Of a stretch of 64,000 bases of DNA, positions 25,098 through 35,312 are shown piece by piece (position 1 is the first letter of the stretch; the number at the start of each line of letters is the position of its first letter). The stretch is from Caballeronia zhejiangensis (GTDB lineage Bacteria; Pseudomonadota; Gammaproteobacteria; Burkholderiales; Burkholderiaceae), in contig NZ_JFHD01000026.1 in NCBI RefSeq assembly GCF_000698575.1, forward strand, positions 34,049 through 98,048. Direction: 5' to 3'. The notes beneath the pieces are model-generated. The model saw only the letters and a program-made list of their open reading frames with translations. It had not been told where the DNA came from and did no database searches. Made by a program: the position numbers and the translations under genes.

Positions 25098-26189
25098 CTA
25101 CCCCGCTTCCACCACGAACCCTCGCTTTCTCAGAAGCTCGAGCACGCCCCGCGGCCCGCCGAGATGCAACGCGCCGATCGCCACGAACACCGGTTTATCC
25201 GGCGCGGCGATGGCGACGATCCGCTGCACGAACCGCTGATTCCGCTGATACACCACGCGATTGTCGACCTGCGCCGCGAGCGCCTTGTTCCGCGCCAGCT
25301 TGCTCGACTTGGCGTCGTCCCAGGCCTTGAGCGCATCCGCGTCGCCGATGCGCCACAGCCGGTGCAATTCCTTCACATCGGCGACGTTCTCCGCCGGCGT
25401 CTGCACGAGATCCTGCGCGAGCATTTCGCGTTGCTGCGCCGACGAAAGCCGCGTGAATGTCGAAATCTGCTCGTTCAGCGTTTCCAGTCCGACGATCTTC
25501 CCGCGCGCACGAAGATACACGTTCTGCAACTGCGCCTCGGTTCCGTACTCGCTTTGAAACCCGGCCTTCAACGTGTCGTAGGTTTCGATCAGCATCGATG
25601 CGAGCCATGGCCGCGTATGCCGGATCTCCTTCAGCGCCGCCGGATTGCTGCGCATGCGCGCCTCGACCTTCTTCCACATCGAGTCAGGCAAATAGTCGAT
25701 CAGACACGCGCTGCGGCACATGCCATAACGATTCACATCGTCTTGAGAGAGCAGGAGATCGTCGGGGGAAATCTCGAGCGCGAGCGTAGGCGATGCATCG
25801 AGCGCCGCGAGTATCGATTTGCGAAACGGTTGCTCGGGCGGATAGTCGCTCGCGAAACCCACATGGAGCGTGCCGAGCAGATAGATGGTCGTCGTGCCCT
25901 TGGTCGCGACGTAGAACGGCATGCGCGGCGGCTGCGCGCGCACCGGGCCGCTCGCGGTCGTGCCGGTCGAGCGGTCCGTGCGCGGCGGCGGAGCGGGATT
26001 GGCGGGCGCGGCGGCGGACGCCGCATCGCCCGCGGCCTGCGACGTGCGCGATCCGACCACCGCGAAGCCCGAAGGCGACACCGAGACACCCGCCGTAAAT
26101 AGCAAGAACGACAGCACGAGGGCTGTCGTTTTGGCGAACGCCGCGCGCGAAAAGCGCGGCTTGACGGTTGAATCCTGCACGATCGACAT
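25098..26189 (-). CDS. TraB/GumN family protein
   Basis: A 363-residue protein with an N-terminal signal or anchor helix (about residues 20-45), a Pro/Ala/Thr-rich linker (about 50-95) and a TraB/GumN domain. The domain carries the two conserved GxLH-type motifs, 'IYLLGTLHVG' near residue 107 and 'FVAIGALHLGGPRGVLELLR' near residue 335, proposed to form a metal-dependent (Tiki-like) protease site. Export to the periplasm is likely. The start at 26189 is the first ATG compatible with a signal peptide. It is convergent with the DUF979 gene, 32 bp apart. Biological role unknown. Confidence 0.82.
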   Translation of the reverse strand: MSIVQDSTVKPRFSRAAFAKTTALVLSFLLFTAGVSVSPSGFAVVGSRTSQAAGDAASAAAPANPAPPPRTDRSTGTTASGPVRAQPPRMPFYVATKGTTTIYLLGTLHVGFASDYPPEQPFRKSILAALDASPTLALEISPDDLLLSQDDVNRYGMCRSACLIDYLPDSMWKKVEARMRSNPAALKEIRHTRPWLASMLIETYDTLKAGFQSEYGTEAQLQNVYLRARGKIVGLETLNEQISTFTRLSSAQQREMLAQDLVQTPAENVADVKELHRLWRIGDADALKAWDDAKSSKLARNKALAAQVDNRVVYQRNQRFVQRIVAIAAPDKPVFVAIGALHLGGPRGVLELLRKRGFVVEAG

Positions 26190-26233
26190 CTTAAAACATT
26201 CGCGTGACGCGTCGTGCAGCCTTCCGGCGAGAC

Positions 26234-27234
<1,001 letters not shown>

Positions 27235-27238
<4 letters not shown>

Positions 27239-28227
27239 CGCGCGCCTCCTTCCACGACCACATCGATGTTCAACGGCTTGATGCAGCGCGCCCGCACGGC
27301 CGGATCGTTCTTGTCGAGTTGATACAGATTCGGCCGCGCCTTCCGGCAATCGTCGACGACATATTTGCAGCGCGGCGCGAAGAGACATCCGCTCGGGCGA
27401 TCGTCCTTGCCCGGCACCATGCCCGGCAGCGCCGCGAGACGTTCCGCGCCGCGCGAATGCTCGGGAATCGCCGCGAGCAGCGCTTCCGTGTACGGATGAT
27501 GCGGCTCGCTGAAGATCGTCGGCACATGATTCGTTTCGATGATCTCGCCCGCGTACATCACCGCGACGCGCTGCGCCACTTCGGACACGACCGCGAGATC
27601 GTGCGAAATCAGCACAAGCGCCATGCCGCGTTCCTTCTGCAGCTTCACGAGCAGTTCCATGATCTGCGCCTGGATCGTCACGTCGAGCGCGGTGGTGGGC
27701 TCGTCGGCGATCAGAAGCTTCGGATTGCATGCGACCGCCATCGCGATCATCACGCGCTGATTCATGCCGCCCGACAACTGATGCGGAAACGAATTGATGC
27801 GGTTCTTCGCGTCCGGAATGCCGACCTGATCGAGCAGTTCGAGCGCGCGTTTGTCGAGCGCATCGCCGCGCAGACCTTCGTGCAGCTTCAGTACTTCCTT
27901 GATCTGATAGCCGACGGTGTAGCTCGGGTTCAGGCTCGTCAGCGCGTCCTGAAACACCATCGCGATGTCCTTGCCGATGATCCTGCGACGCGCGCGCGCC
28001 GACGCCTTCAGCAAGTCCTTCCCGTCGAACGTGACCTGATCGGCGGTTACTTTGCCCGGTGCGTCGATGAGGCCCATCAGCGCCATCATCGTGACGCTCT
28101 TGCCCGAGCCGGATTCGCCGACGACGCCGACGACTTCGCCCGGCTTCACGGACAGATCGATGCGATCGACGGCCTGCGTGCCCCCGAACGTCACCTGCAA
28201 ATTGCGGATAGTCAGAAGATCGTTCAT
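27235..28227 (-). CDS. dppD: Peptide ABC transporter ATP-binding protein (DppD-like)
   Basis: A 330-residue ATPase with Walker A 'VVGESGSGKSVTMMALMGL', signature 'QLSGGMNQRVMIAMAV', Walker B 'LLIADEPTTALDVTIQ' and the Oligo_HPY tail ('GCLFAPRCKYVVDDCRKARP'). It pairs with the downstream DppF-like ATPase as a heterodimer. The start at 28227 is 1 bp from the dppC stop. An in-frame ATG 36 bp upstream lies within dppC and is less likely. Confidence 0.92.
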
Positions 28228-28228
28228 G

Positions 28229-29146
28229 TCAGCCCATCCGTTTGAGTTTCGGATCGAGCGCATCGCGCAGACCGTCGCCGAGCAGATTGATGACGAGCAC
28301 CGAGATCAGGATCGACAGGCCTGGCATCGTCACGATCCACCATGCGCTTTCGATGTAATCGCGCGCCGATGCGAGCATCGCGCCCCACTCCGCCGCCGGC
28401 GGCTGCACGCCGAGGCCGAGAAAGCCGAGCGCGGCAGCATCGAGAATCGCGGACGAGAAACCGAGCGTCGCCTGCACGATCAGCGGCGCGGCGCAGTTCG
28501 GCAGCACTTGCGAGAACATCAGGCGCACGGTGCCCGCGCCCGCGACGCGCGATGCCGTCACGTATTCCTTCTGCAATTCGCCGAGCGCCGACGCGCGCGT
28601 GAGACGCACGTAACCGGGCAGCGCGACGATGGCGATGGCGAGCATCGTGTTGACGAGCCCCGGCCCGATGATCGCGACGACCGCGACCGCGAGCAGCAGC
28701 GAAGGCAACGCGAGCAGCACGTCCATCACGCGCATGATCGGCGTATCGAGCCAGTGGAAGAACGCGGCCATCAGACCGAGCACGACGCCCGGAATCAGCG
28801 CGAGCACGACCGACACGAAGCCGATCCAGAACGACAGCCGCGCGCCGTACATGAGACGCGAGAGAATGTCGCGGCCGGCTTCATCGGTGCCGAGCAGGAA
28901 CATGCGGTTGCCGCCTTCGAGCCACGCGGGCGGAATTTTCACGTAATCGCGATATTGCTCGATCGGGCTATGCGGTGCGATCAGCGGCGCGAGCAGCGCG
29001 ACGAGAATCAGCGCGAGCACGATCACGCCCGCGACGACGGCGCCGCGATTGCGCGAGAAATTCGCCCAGAATTCGCGCGCCGCGACCATGCGCCCGGACG
29101 GCGGCGTGAGCGCGCCCGGCGGGAGATTGTTTTGAACGTCAGCCAT
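28229..29146 (-). CDS. dppC: Peptide ABC transporter permease (DppC-like)
   Basis: A 305-residue inner-membrane permease. An N-terminal cytoplasmic stretch with 'REFWANFSRNRGAVVAG' precedes the first membrane helix, and about six helices are visible. 'FLLGTDEAGRDILSRLMYGA' is the DppC/OppC signature loop, and the EAA motif is near 'ALGFLGLGVQPPAAEWGAML'. It forms the translocation path with the DppB-like subunit 91 bp upstream. Confidence 0.93.
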   Translation of the reverse strand: MADVQNNLPPGALTPPSGRMVAAREFWANFSRNRGAVVAGVIVLALILVALLAPLIAPHSPIEQYRDYVKIPPAWLEGGNRMFLLGTDEAGRDILSRLMYGARLSFWIGFVSVVLALIPGVVLGLMAAFFHWLDTPIMRVMDVLLALPSLLLAVAVVAIIGPGLVNTMLAIAIVALPGYVRLTRASALGELQKEYVTASRVAGAGTVRLMFSQVLPNCAAPLIVQATLGFSSAILDAAALGFLGLGVQPPAAEWGAMLASARDYIESAWWIVTMPGLSILISVLVINLLGDGLRDALDPKLKRMG

Positions 29147-29237
29147 TCGTTATGCCTCGCGCCGAGCGGCCTCAAGCGAGGCATGCGCCCCCTTGGGGGG
29201 CAGCGAACAAGTGTGAGCGTGGGGGTACATGTTTTCC

Positions 29238-30248
29238 TCAGCGAGTATGGCGAATGCGCGGATTCAACACGCCGTACAACAAATCGACGACCAGGTTCAC
29301 GACGATCACGAGCGTCGCGATCATCAGAATGCCGCCTTGCACGACCGGATAATCGCGGCGCGAAATGGCGTCGATGAGCCACTTGCCGACACCCGGCCAC
29401 GAGAACAGCGTCTCGGTCAGCACCGCGCCCGCGAGCAGCGTGCCGACCTGCAGGCCGATCACGGTCACGACAGGAATCAGCGCGTTGCGCAGCGCATGCA
29501 CGACGACCACGCGCAGCGGCGACAAACCCTTCGCGCGCGCCGTGCGGATGTAGTCCTCGCGCAGCACTTCGAGCATCGACGAGCGCGTCATGCGCGCGAC
29601 GACCGCCAGCGGAATCGTGCCGAGCACGATGGTCGGCAGAATCAGATGCGACACCGCCGACGTGAACGCGCCTTCGTCGCTGGAGAAGAGCGCGTCGATC
29701 AACATGAAGCCGGTGACGTGCGGAATGTCGTATTCGACCGCGATGCGGCCCGACACCGGCGTCCAACCGAGCTTCGCCGAGAAGAACATGATGAGGATCA
29801 AGCCCCACCAGAAAATCGGCATCGAATAGCCCGTGAGCGCGGTGCCCATCACGCCGTGATCGACGACCGTGCCGCGCCTGAGCGCCGCCGCGACGCCCGC
29901 CGGCAAGCCGACGACGAGCGCGAAGATCATCGCGCAGATGGAGAGTTCGACGGTCGCCGGAAAGCGCGCGAGGAACTCGCCCATCACGCTGGTATTCGTG
30001 ATGATCGACGTGCCGAGATCGCCTTTCAGCGCGTGCCCGACGTAGGTGAGGTATTGGACCGGCAGCGGCTGGTCGAGACCGAGGCGCTTCATGGCTTCGG
30101 CGTGCATCGCGGGATCGACGCCACGCTCGCCCATCATCACTTCGATGGGGTCGCCGGGAATCAGGTGGATGAGCGCGAACGCGAGAATCGTAATGCCGAT
30201 GAACGTCGGTATCACCATTCCTATGCGTCGCAAAACGAATCGGAACAT
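29238..30248 (-). CDS. dppB: Peptide ABC transporter permease (DppB-like)
   Basis: A 336-residue permease with six membrane helices. The N-terminus 'FRFVLRRIGMVIPTFIGITI' and 'FALIHLIPGDP' is the DppB/OppB hallmark; 'RMTRSSMLEVLREDYIRTAR' is the EAA loop contacting the ATPase. It starts 125 bp downstream of the binding-protein gene. The gap holds no clear terminator. Confidence 0.93.
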   Translation of the reverse strand: MFRFVLRRIGMVIPTFIGITILAFALIHLIPGDPIEVMMGERGVDPAMHAEAMKRLGLDQPLPVQYLTYVGHALKGDLGTSIITNTSVMGEFLARFPATVELSICAMIFALVVGLPAGVAAALRRGTVVDHGVMGTALTGYSMPIFWWGLILIMFFSAKLGWTPVSGRIAVEYDIPHVTGFMLIDALFSSDEGAFTSAVSHLILPTIVLGTIPLAVVARMTRSSMLEVLREDYIRTARAKGLSPLRVVVVHALRNALIPVVTVIGLQVGTLLAGAVLTETLFSWPGVGKWLIDAISRRDYPVVQGGILMIATLVIVVNLVVDLLYGVLNPRIRHTR

Positions 30249-30373
30249 GGATCGTCCTTTTCGGTATTGGGAGGACTCAAAACGTGACCGGCGGCTTGGA
30301 TCTTGTGGACCCGCGCCGCCGGACCTGTTCGATTAACTATGGTTTAGTGCAAAAAGCGTTCCGTAGACAAACT

Positions 30374-32008
30374 TTATTGCATGCCGACGCCATCGAAGCG
30401 AACGTAGCCGAGCGGCTCGATCTTCATGTTCGTCACCTTCTTGCTCACCGGCTGATACACCGTCGAGTGCGCGATCGGCGAGAACGGCAGTTGCTGCGCG
30501 AAGATCTGCTGCGCATCGGTGTAAGCCTTCGTGCGCGCGGCGACATCGGTCGTCGAACGGCCCTTCACGACGAGTTCGTCGAACGGCTTGTAGCACCACT
30601 TCGAGAAGTTGCTGCCCTTCACGGCGTCGCAGCCGAGCAGCGTGCCGAGCCAGTTGTCGGGGTCGCCGTTGTCGCCGGTCCAGCCGATCAGGAGCGCATC
30701 GTGTTCGCCCGCGTGCGCGCGCTTCAGATACTCGCCCCACTCGTACGAAACGATGTTCGCCTTCACGCCGATCTTCGCCCAGTCGGCCTGGATCATTTCC
30801 GCCATCAGCCGCGCGTTAGGGTTGTACGCGCGTTGAACCGGCATCGCCCAGAGCGTGATTTCGAAGCCGTTCGGGAAGCCCGCCTTCGAGAGCAGTTCCT
30901 TCGCCTTCGCGGTGTCGTATGTCTGGCCCTTCAGATTCTTGTCGTAGGACCACTGCGTCGGCGGCATCGGTGCGGTGGCCGGCTGGCCCGCGCCCTGATA
31001 CACGGAATCGATGATCGCCTTCTTGTTGATCGCCATGTCGAGCGCGCGGCGCACGTCGGTGTTGTCGAGGCCCTTCTTCGTCACGTTGTACGCGACATAG
31101 CCTTCGTTGAAGCCCGCCTGTGACGGCGTATCGACATTCGATGCCGACTTCAGCGCGGCGATATCGCCCGGACGCGGATAGCTCATCACCTGGCATTCGT
31201 TGTTCTTCAGCTTCTGCACGCGCACGGCCGCGTCCGGCGTGATCGAGAAGATCAGCTTGCTGATCTGCACGGCGTTCGGCTTCCAGTAATCAGGATTGCC
31301 GTCGAAGCGGATGGTCGCGTCCTTCGTGTAGCTGCGGAAGATGAACGGACCCGTGCCGACCGGCTGCTGGTTGATGTCGGCGGCCTTGCCGTCTTTCAGC
31401 AGCTTGTCCGTGTACTCGGCGGACAGGATCGACGCGTATTCCATCGCCATGTTCTGGATGAACGGCGCGCTCACTTCCTTCAGCGTGAACTTCACGGTGT
31501 ACGGATCGACCTTCTCGATCTTCGAGATCAGCTTGTCCATGCCGAGGTCCGTGAAGTACGGAAACTGGACGTTGTACGCCTTGCGGAACGGATTGTTCGG
31601 ATCGAGCATGCGGTTGAACGTGAAGATCACGTCATCCGCGTTGAATTCGCGCGTCGGCTTGAAGAACGACGTCGTCTGGAACTTCACGCCGTGACGCAGA
31701 TGGAACGTGTAGCTGAGGCCATCGGACGACACGTCCCACTTTTCGGCGAGACCCGGCTCGACCTTCGTACCGCCGCGCTCGAATTCGACAAGACGGTTAT
31801 AGACGGTGAAGGTATTCGCGGTGAAATCCGTGCCGGTGGTGTATTGCGCCGGATCGAAGCCGGCCGGGCTGCCTTCCGAGCAATACACGAGCGTCTTGTT
31901 CGGGATTCCCGCGGCGTGTGCCGCGGTTGCTGCAAAGAGCGTCGCGGTGGCGACGGCGCCTGCGAGCGCCGATCCGCGGATGGCTCGCAACAGGCTGTTT
32001 TTGTTCAT
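30374..32008 (-). CDS. dppA: Peptide ABC transporter substrate-binding protein (DppA-like)
   Basis: A 544-residue periplasmic binding protein of the SBP_bac_5 family. A Sec signal peptide covers about residues 1-33 ('ATATLFAATAAHAAGIPNKT'). The mature chain begins 'TLVYCSEGSPAGFDPAQYTT' as in DppA; 'VKFTLKEVSAPFIQNMAMEY' and 'AYNVTKKGLDNTDVRRALDM' are typical of the class. Substrate is likely dipeptides or similar; heme precursors are a known alternative for DppA. It is the first gene of the operon. The start at 32008 is selected by the signal peptide and the GGAGG-like RBS upstream. Confidence 0.92.
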   Translation of the reverse strand: MNKNSLLRAIRGSALAGAVATATLFAATAAHAAGIPNKTLVYCSEGSPAGFDPAQYTTGTDFTANTFTVYNRLVEFERGGTKVEPGLAEKWDVSSDGLSYTFHLRHGVKFQTTSFFKPTREFNADDVIFTFNRMLDPNNPFRKAYNVQFPYFTDLGMDKLISKIEKVDPYTVKFTLKEVSAPFIQNMAMEYASILSAEYTDKLLKDGKAADINQQPVGTGPFIFRSYTKDATIRFDGNPDYWKPNAVQISKLIFSITPDAAVRVQKLKNNECQVMSYPRPGDIAALKSASNVDTPSQAGFNEGYVAYNVTKKGLDNTDVRRALDMAINKKAIIDSVYQGAGQPATAPMPPTQWSYDKNLKGQTYDTAKAKELLSKAGFPNGFEITLWAMPVQRAYNPNARLMAEMIQADWAKIGVKANIVSYEWGEYLKRAHAGEHDALLIGWTGDNGDPDNWLGTLLGCDAVKGSNFSKWCYKPFDELVVKGRSTTDVAARTKAYTDAQQIFAQQLPFSPIAHSTVYQPVSKKVTNMKIEPLGYVRFDGVGMQ

Positions 32009-32280
32009 GTTTCCTCCAAGTCGATGCCGGCTTCTGGCCGACGTAGCGCGAGTGTACTTGATCGCGCCGCCCCGCTTTTTTCGAAGCACACGCGCAAAGT
32101 GGGCGCTACCCTAGCACGAACAAAAGTGACACGTGTACTTGGTTTTCCCCACTAGAGTTTGTCGTCGGTGGCGCTCCGATAAGGGTAGGTTATCGGGCAT
32201 GTCCGCACCTGATACATCGGGCGACGAAATATTGCTCGAACAGGCGCGCGCTAACGCAAAAAAGACGACGGTAAGGGGAT
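32009..32280. other. Intergenic region, dppA promoter side
   Basis: These 272 bp carry no supported gene. The palindrome ACACGTGT lies near 32130 inside GTGACACGTGTAC, and TTGTTCG follows on the minus strand. The dppA promoter should lie here. I could not place its elements reliably. Confidence 0.4.
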
Positions 32281-32314
32281 TCAGAGAAAGAACCGCGCGG
32301 CGAGCGCCGCGCGG
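32281..32314 (-). terminator. Terminator after metF
   Basis: CCGCGCGGCG (32293-32302) and CGCCGCGCGG (32305-32314) form a perfect 10-bp palindromic hairpin. On the minus strand it is followed by TTCTTTCTCT. It lies 19 bp past the metF stop. Confidence 0.82.
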
Positions 32315-32332
32315 GTGAAACATTGATGCTGA

Positions 32333-33172
32333 TCAGACGCTCTTGAAGCCGAGACGTTCGCAAACCGTCTTCGACGCCCACGCGCCGTTAAGCGTGTAGA
32401 AGTGCAGACCCGGCGCGCCATCATCGATGAGACGGCGGCACAGGCCCGTCACCACGTCGACGCCGAACGCGCGGATCGACTCGCGATCGTCGCCGAAGCT
32501 TTCAAGCCGGCGCGCGATCCACTTCGGCACTTCGGCGCCGCACATGTCGGAGAAGCGCATCAGTTGCGAGAAGTTCGTGATCGGCATGATGCCCGGCACG
32601 ATCGGCACGTCGACGCCGAGCTTGCGCGCTTCCTCGACGAACTTGAAGTAGGAATCGGCGTTGAAGAAGTACTGCGTGATCGCCGAGTTCGCACCCGCCT
32701 TCACCTTGCGCGCGAAGTTTTCGAGATCGGCTTTCGGCGACCTCGATTGCGGATGAAACTCCGGATACGCGGCCACTTCGATGTTGAACCAGTCGCCGTG
32801 CTCCTGACGGATGAACGCCACCAGTTCCGACGCATAGCGCAACTCGCCGACTTCGCCCATGCCCGAAGGCAGATCGCCGCGCAGCGCGACGATGTGGCGA
32901 ATACCGTGCTCGCGGTACTGCAAGAGAATGGCGCGCAGACTGTCCTTCGACGAGCCGATGCACGAGAGATGCGGCGCGGCCTCGAAGCCTTCCGCGGCCA
33001 TTTCGAGCACGGTGTCGAGCGTGCCTTGCTGCGTGGAGCCGCCCGCGCCGAACGTCACGGAGACGAACTTGGGCGAGAGCTTCTTCAACTCGGCGCGGGA
33101 CGCGCGCAGCTTGTCCACGCCTTCCTGCGTCTTCGGCGGGAAAAACTCGAATGAGAGTTCGATCGGTTTCAT
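32333..33172 (-). CDS. metF: 5,10-methylenetetrahydrofolate reductase
   Basis: A 279-residue FAD enzyme that makes 5-methyl-THF for homocysteine methylation. 'ELSFEFFPPKT' at the N-terminus holds the catalytic Glu; 'VSVTFGAGGSTQQGT', 'HLSCIGSS', 'IVALRGDLP' and 'ITQYFFNADSYFKFV' are all MetF signatures. Length is close to that of the E. coli protein (296). It follows ahcY and a small membrane-protein gene on the same strand, so a single riboswitch-controlled transcript can link SAH removal and methyl supply. Confidence 0.96.
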   Translation of the reverse strand: MKPIELSFEFFPPKTQEGVDKLRASRAELKKLSPKFVSVTFGAGGSTQQGTLDTVLEMAAEGFEAAPHLSCIGSSKDSLRAILLQYREHGIRHIVALRGDLPSGMGEVGELRYASELVAFIRQEHGDWFNIEVAAYPEFHPQSRSPKADLENFARKVKAGANSAITQYFFNADSYFKFVEEARKLGVDVPIVPGIMPITNFSQLMRFSDMCGAEVPKWIARRLESFGDDRESIRAFGVDVVTGLCRRLIDDGAPGLHFYTLNGAWASKTVCERLGFKSV

Positions 33173-33208
33173 GATGTTTTTTGACGCACGGCAGCGCGCG
33201 GTCCAACG

Positions 33209-33562
33209 TCAACCGAAGTTGCGATTCCCGAAGATCAGCGCCGACAGCAGCCACGACACGATGCTGTAGAGAATCGAGCCGAAGAACGCGGACCAGAAGC
33301 CCGATACTTCGAAGCCCTTCAACAGCGACGAGCACAGCCAGAAGCACAGCGCATTCACGACGAGTATGAAGAACCCGAGCGTGACGATGGTCACCGGCAA
33401 CGTGAGGATGATGAGAACAGGCCGGATGATCGCGTTGATGAGACCCAGCACCACCGCGATGATGAGCGCCGTGCCGAAACTGCGGATATGAATCGAAGGC
33501 ACGAGGTAGGTGATGATCAGCAGCGCGAGCGCGTTGATCAGCCATGTCAGCAGCACGGTCAT
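33209..33562 (-). CDS. Phage-holin-IV-like (4-TM) membrane protein
   Basis: A 117-residue protein made almost entirely of four hydrophobic helices ('LLTWLINALALLIITYLVPS', 'ALIIAVVLGLINAIIRPVLI', 'TLGFFILVVNALCFWL', 'SAFFGSILYSIVSWLLSALI'). The family is named after mycobacterial phage holins, but chromosomal members in this position are common and not phage-borne. It lies between ahcY and metF. The ATG at 33562 is preferred over one 48 bp upstream because the first helix begins directly after it. Function unknown. Confidence 0.85.
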   Translation of the reverse strand: MTVLLTWLINALALLIITYLVPSIHIRSFGTALIIAVVLGLINAIIRPVLIILTLPVTIVTLGFFILVVNALCFWLCSSLLKGFEVSGFWSAFFGSILYSIVSWLLSALIFGNRNFG

Positions 33563-33591
33563 CGAGAAATCTCCGGTTGATGCGTTGAATC

Positions 33592-33618
33592 GCGCGGGCG
33601 TGGTCGTCACGCCCGCGC
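33592..33618 (-). terminator. Intercistronic hairpin after ahcY
   Basis: A perfect 11-bp stem (33592-33602 with 33608-33618, GCGCGGGCGTG) and a 5-nt loop. There is no T-tract on either side, so it may be an attenuator or mRNA-stability element between ahcY and the downstream genes, not a full terminator. Confidence 0.55.
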
Positions 33619-33640
33619 CTGTTACGGCTGCCGTCAGCGT

Positions 33641-35062
33641 TTAATAGCGGTAGTGGTTCGGCTTGAACGGGCCGTTCTTGTCGACGCCGATGTAGCCGGC
33701 CTGCTCGTCCGACAGCACGGTCAGTTCCGCGCCGATACGGCCGAGGTGCAGGCGCGCGACCTTTTCGTCGAGATGCTTCGGCAGCACGTAGACTTTGTTC
33801 TCGTACTTCTTGCCCTGCGTGAACAGTTCGATCTGCGCGAGCGTCTGGTTCGTGAACGAGTTCGACATCACGAAGGACGGATGGCCCGTCGCGCAGCCGA
33901 GGTTCACGAGACGCCCTTCAGCCAGAATGATGATCTTCTTGCCGTCCGGGAAGACGATGTGATCCACCTGCGGCTTGATGTTGTCCCAAGTGTATTGACG
34001 CGTCGACGCGATATCGATTTCCGAATCGAAGTGGCCGATGTTGCAGACGATCGCGTTGTTGCGCATCGCCTTCATGTGATCGTGGTTGATGACGTGATAG
34101 TTGCCCGTCGCGGTGACGAAGATGTCGGCGCGGCTCGCGGCGTATTCCATCGTCACGACGCGGTAGCCTTCCATTGCGGCTTGCAGCGCGCAGATCGGAT
34201 CGATTTCCGTGACCCACACCGTCGCGCCCAGACCGCGCAGCGATTGCGCGCAGCCCTTGCCCACGTCGCCGTAACCCGCGACGACCGCGATCTTGCCGGC
34301 GATCATCACGTCGGTCGCGCGCTTGATGCCGTCGACGAGCGATTCGCGGCAGCCGTACAGATTGTCGAACTTCGACTTCGTGACCGAATCGTTCACGTTG
34401 ATGGCGGGGAACGGCAGGCGTCCTTCCTTTTCCATCTGATACAGGCGATGCACGCCCGTCGTGGTTTCTTCCGTCACGCCCTGAATGTGCGAAAGGCGCG
34501 TGGAGTACCACGTCGGATCGGCGTCGAGGTGCTTCGCGATCGACTTGTAGAGCGCGATTTCTTCCTCGTTCGTCGGCTTGGCGATGACCGAACGGTCCTT
34601 TTCCGCCTTCGCGCCGAGGATGAGCAGCAGCGTTGCATCGCCGCCGTCATCGAGAATCATGTTGGCGAATTCGCCGTTCGGCCATTCGAAAATGCGATGC
34701 GAGAATTCCCAGTATTCGTCGAGCGATTCGCCTTTGAACGCGAACACCGGCGTGCCGCCCGCGGCGATCGCTGCAGCTGCGTGATCCTGCGTCGAGAAGA
34801 TGTTGCACGATGCCCAGCGCACGTCCGCGCCCAGCGCCGTGAGCGTTTCGATCAGCACGCCCGTTTGAATCGTCATGTGCAGCGAGCCGGCGATGCGCGC
34901 GCCCTTCAGCGGTTGCTGCGCCTTGTACTCTTCGCGCGTCTGGATGAGACCCGGCATTTCCGTTTCGGCGATGTCGAGCTCTTTGCGGCCCCATGCGGCA
35001 AGCGACATGTCGGCAACGATGTAATCCTTGGAACCGTTGGAATCGAGAACTGCGGCGTTCAT
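33641..35062 (-). CDS. ahcY: S-adenosylhomocysteine hydrolase
   Basis: Cleaves SAH to adenosine and homocysteine using bound NAD. 473 residues, the usual size of the proteobacterial form with its 40-residue insertion. Visible are 'MSLAAWGRKELDIAETEMPG' near the N-terminus, 'NLYGCRESLVDGIKRATDVM' (catalytic/NAD-binding), the Rossmann 'VVAGYGDVGKGCAQSLRGLG', and the C-terminal 'GPFKPNHYRY' that reaches into the neighbouring subunit. The RBS AAAGGAGGG lies just upstream of the ATG at 35062, which excludes a longer frame that would translate the riboswitch. Confidence 0.97.
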   Translation of the reverse strand: MNAAVLDSNGSKDYIVADMSLAAWGRKELDIAETEMPGLIQTREEYKAQQPLKGARIAGSLHMTIQTGVLIETLTALGADVRWASCNIFSTQDHAAAAIAAGGTPVFAFKGESLDEYWEFSHRIFEWPNGEFANMILDDGGDATLLLILGAKAEKDRSVIAKPTNEEEIALYKSIAKHLDADPTWYSTRLSHIQGVTEETTTGVHRLYQMEKEGRLPFPAINVNDSVTKSKFDNLYGCRESLVDGIKRATDVMIAGKIAVVAGYGDVGKGCAQSLRGLGATVWVTEIDPICALQAAMEGYRVVTMEYAASRADIFVTATGNYHVINHDHMKAMRNNAIVCNIGHFDSEIDIASTRQYTWDNIKPQVDHIVFPDGKKIIILAEGRLVNLGCATGHPSFVMSNSFTNQTLAQIELFTQGKKYENKVYVLPKHLDEKVARLHLGRIGAELTVLSDEQAGYIGVDKNGPFKPNHYRY

Positions 35063-35099
35063 CACGCCCTCCTTTTCTAAAAAGACTAGAAATGTTGAC

Positions 35100-35228
35100 G
35101 TGAGCGCCGTTCGATGCGGTGGCTCAGCGGGCGCCTTGACTGCCTGGCGCTTTCGAACCGTCCGGATTGAATGCTTCCGAGCCTGGCGGGCGGATTCGAT
35201 GAATCGCCCGTCGCAACGCTCCTCGGAA
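35100..35228 (-). promoter_or_regulatory. SAH riboswitch upstream of ahcY
   Basis: Read on the minus strand the leader contains CCGAGGAGCGTTGCGACGGG (35226-35207) followed by CCAGGCTCGG and then AACGGCGCTCAC. This matches the SAH-riboswitch layout: a stem of CCGAG...CTCGG, the conserved GAGCGnTGCGAC core and a downstream GGCGCTC strand pairing back to GAGCG. The class is an ON switch that raises ahcY expression when SAH is high. It lies 38-166 bp before the ahcY start. Confidence 0.9.
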
Positions 35229-35312
35229 ACGAGCGTCGATTGTAGCAAAGTCTCGTGTGGCGAATGCGTTTTCGAGACGCCGAAGAGGGACTTTCGCGGC
35301 GCGCGCAAGCGC

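Noticed and set aside
33209..33562. Prophage remnant because of a holin-like gene
   Set aside because: No other phage gene is near; the gene sits inside a metabolic operon.
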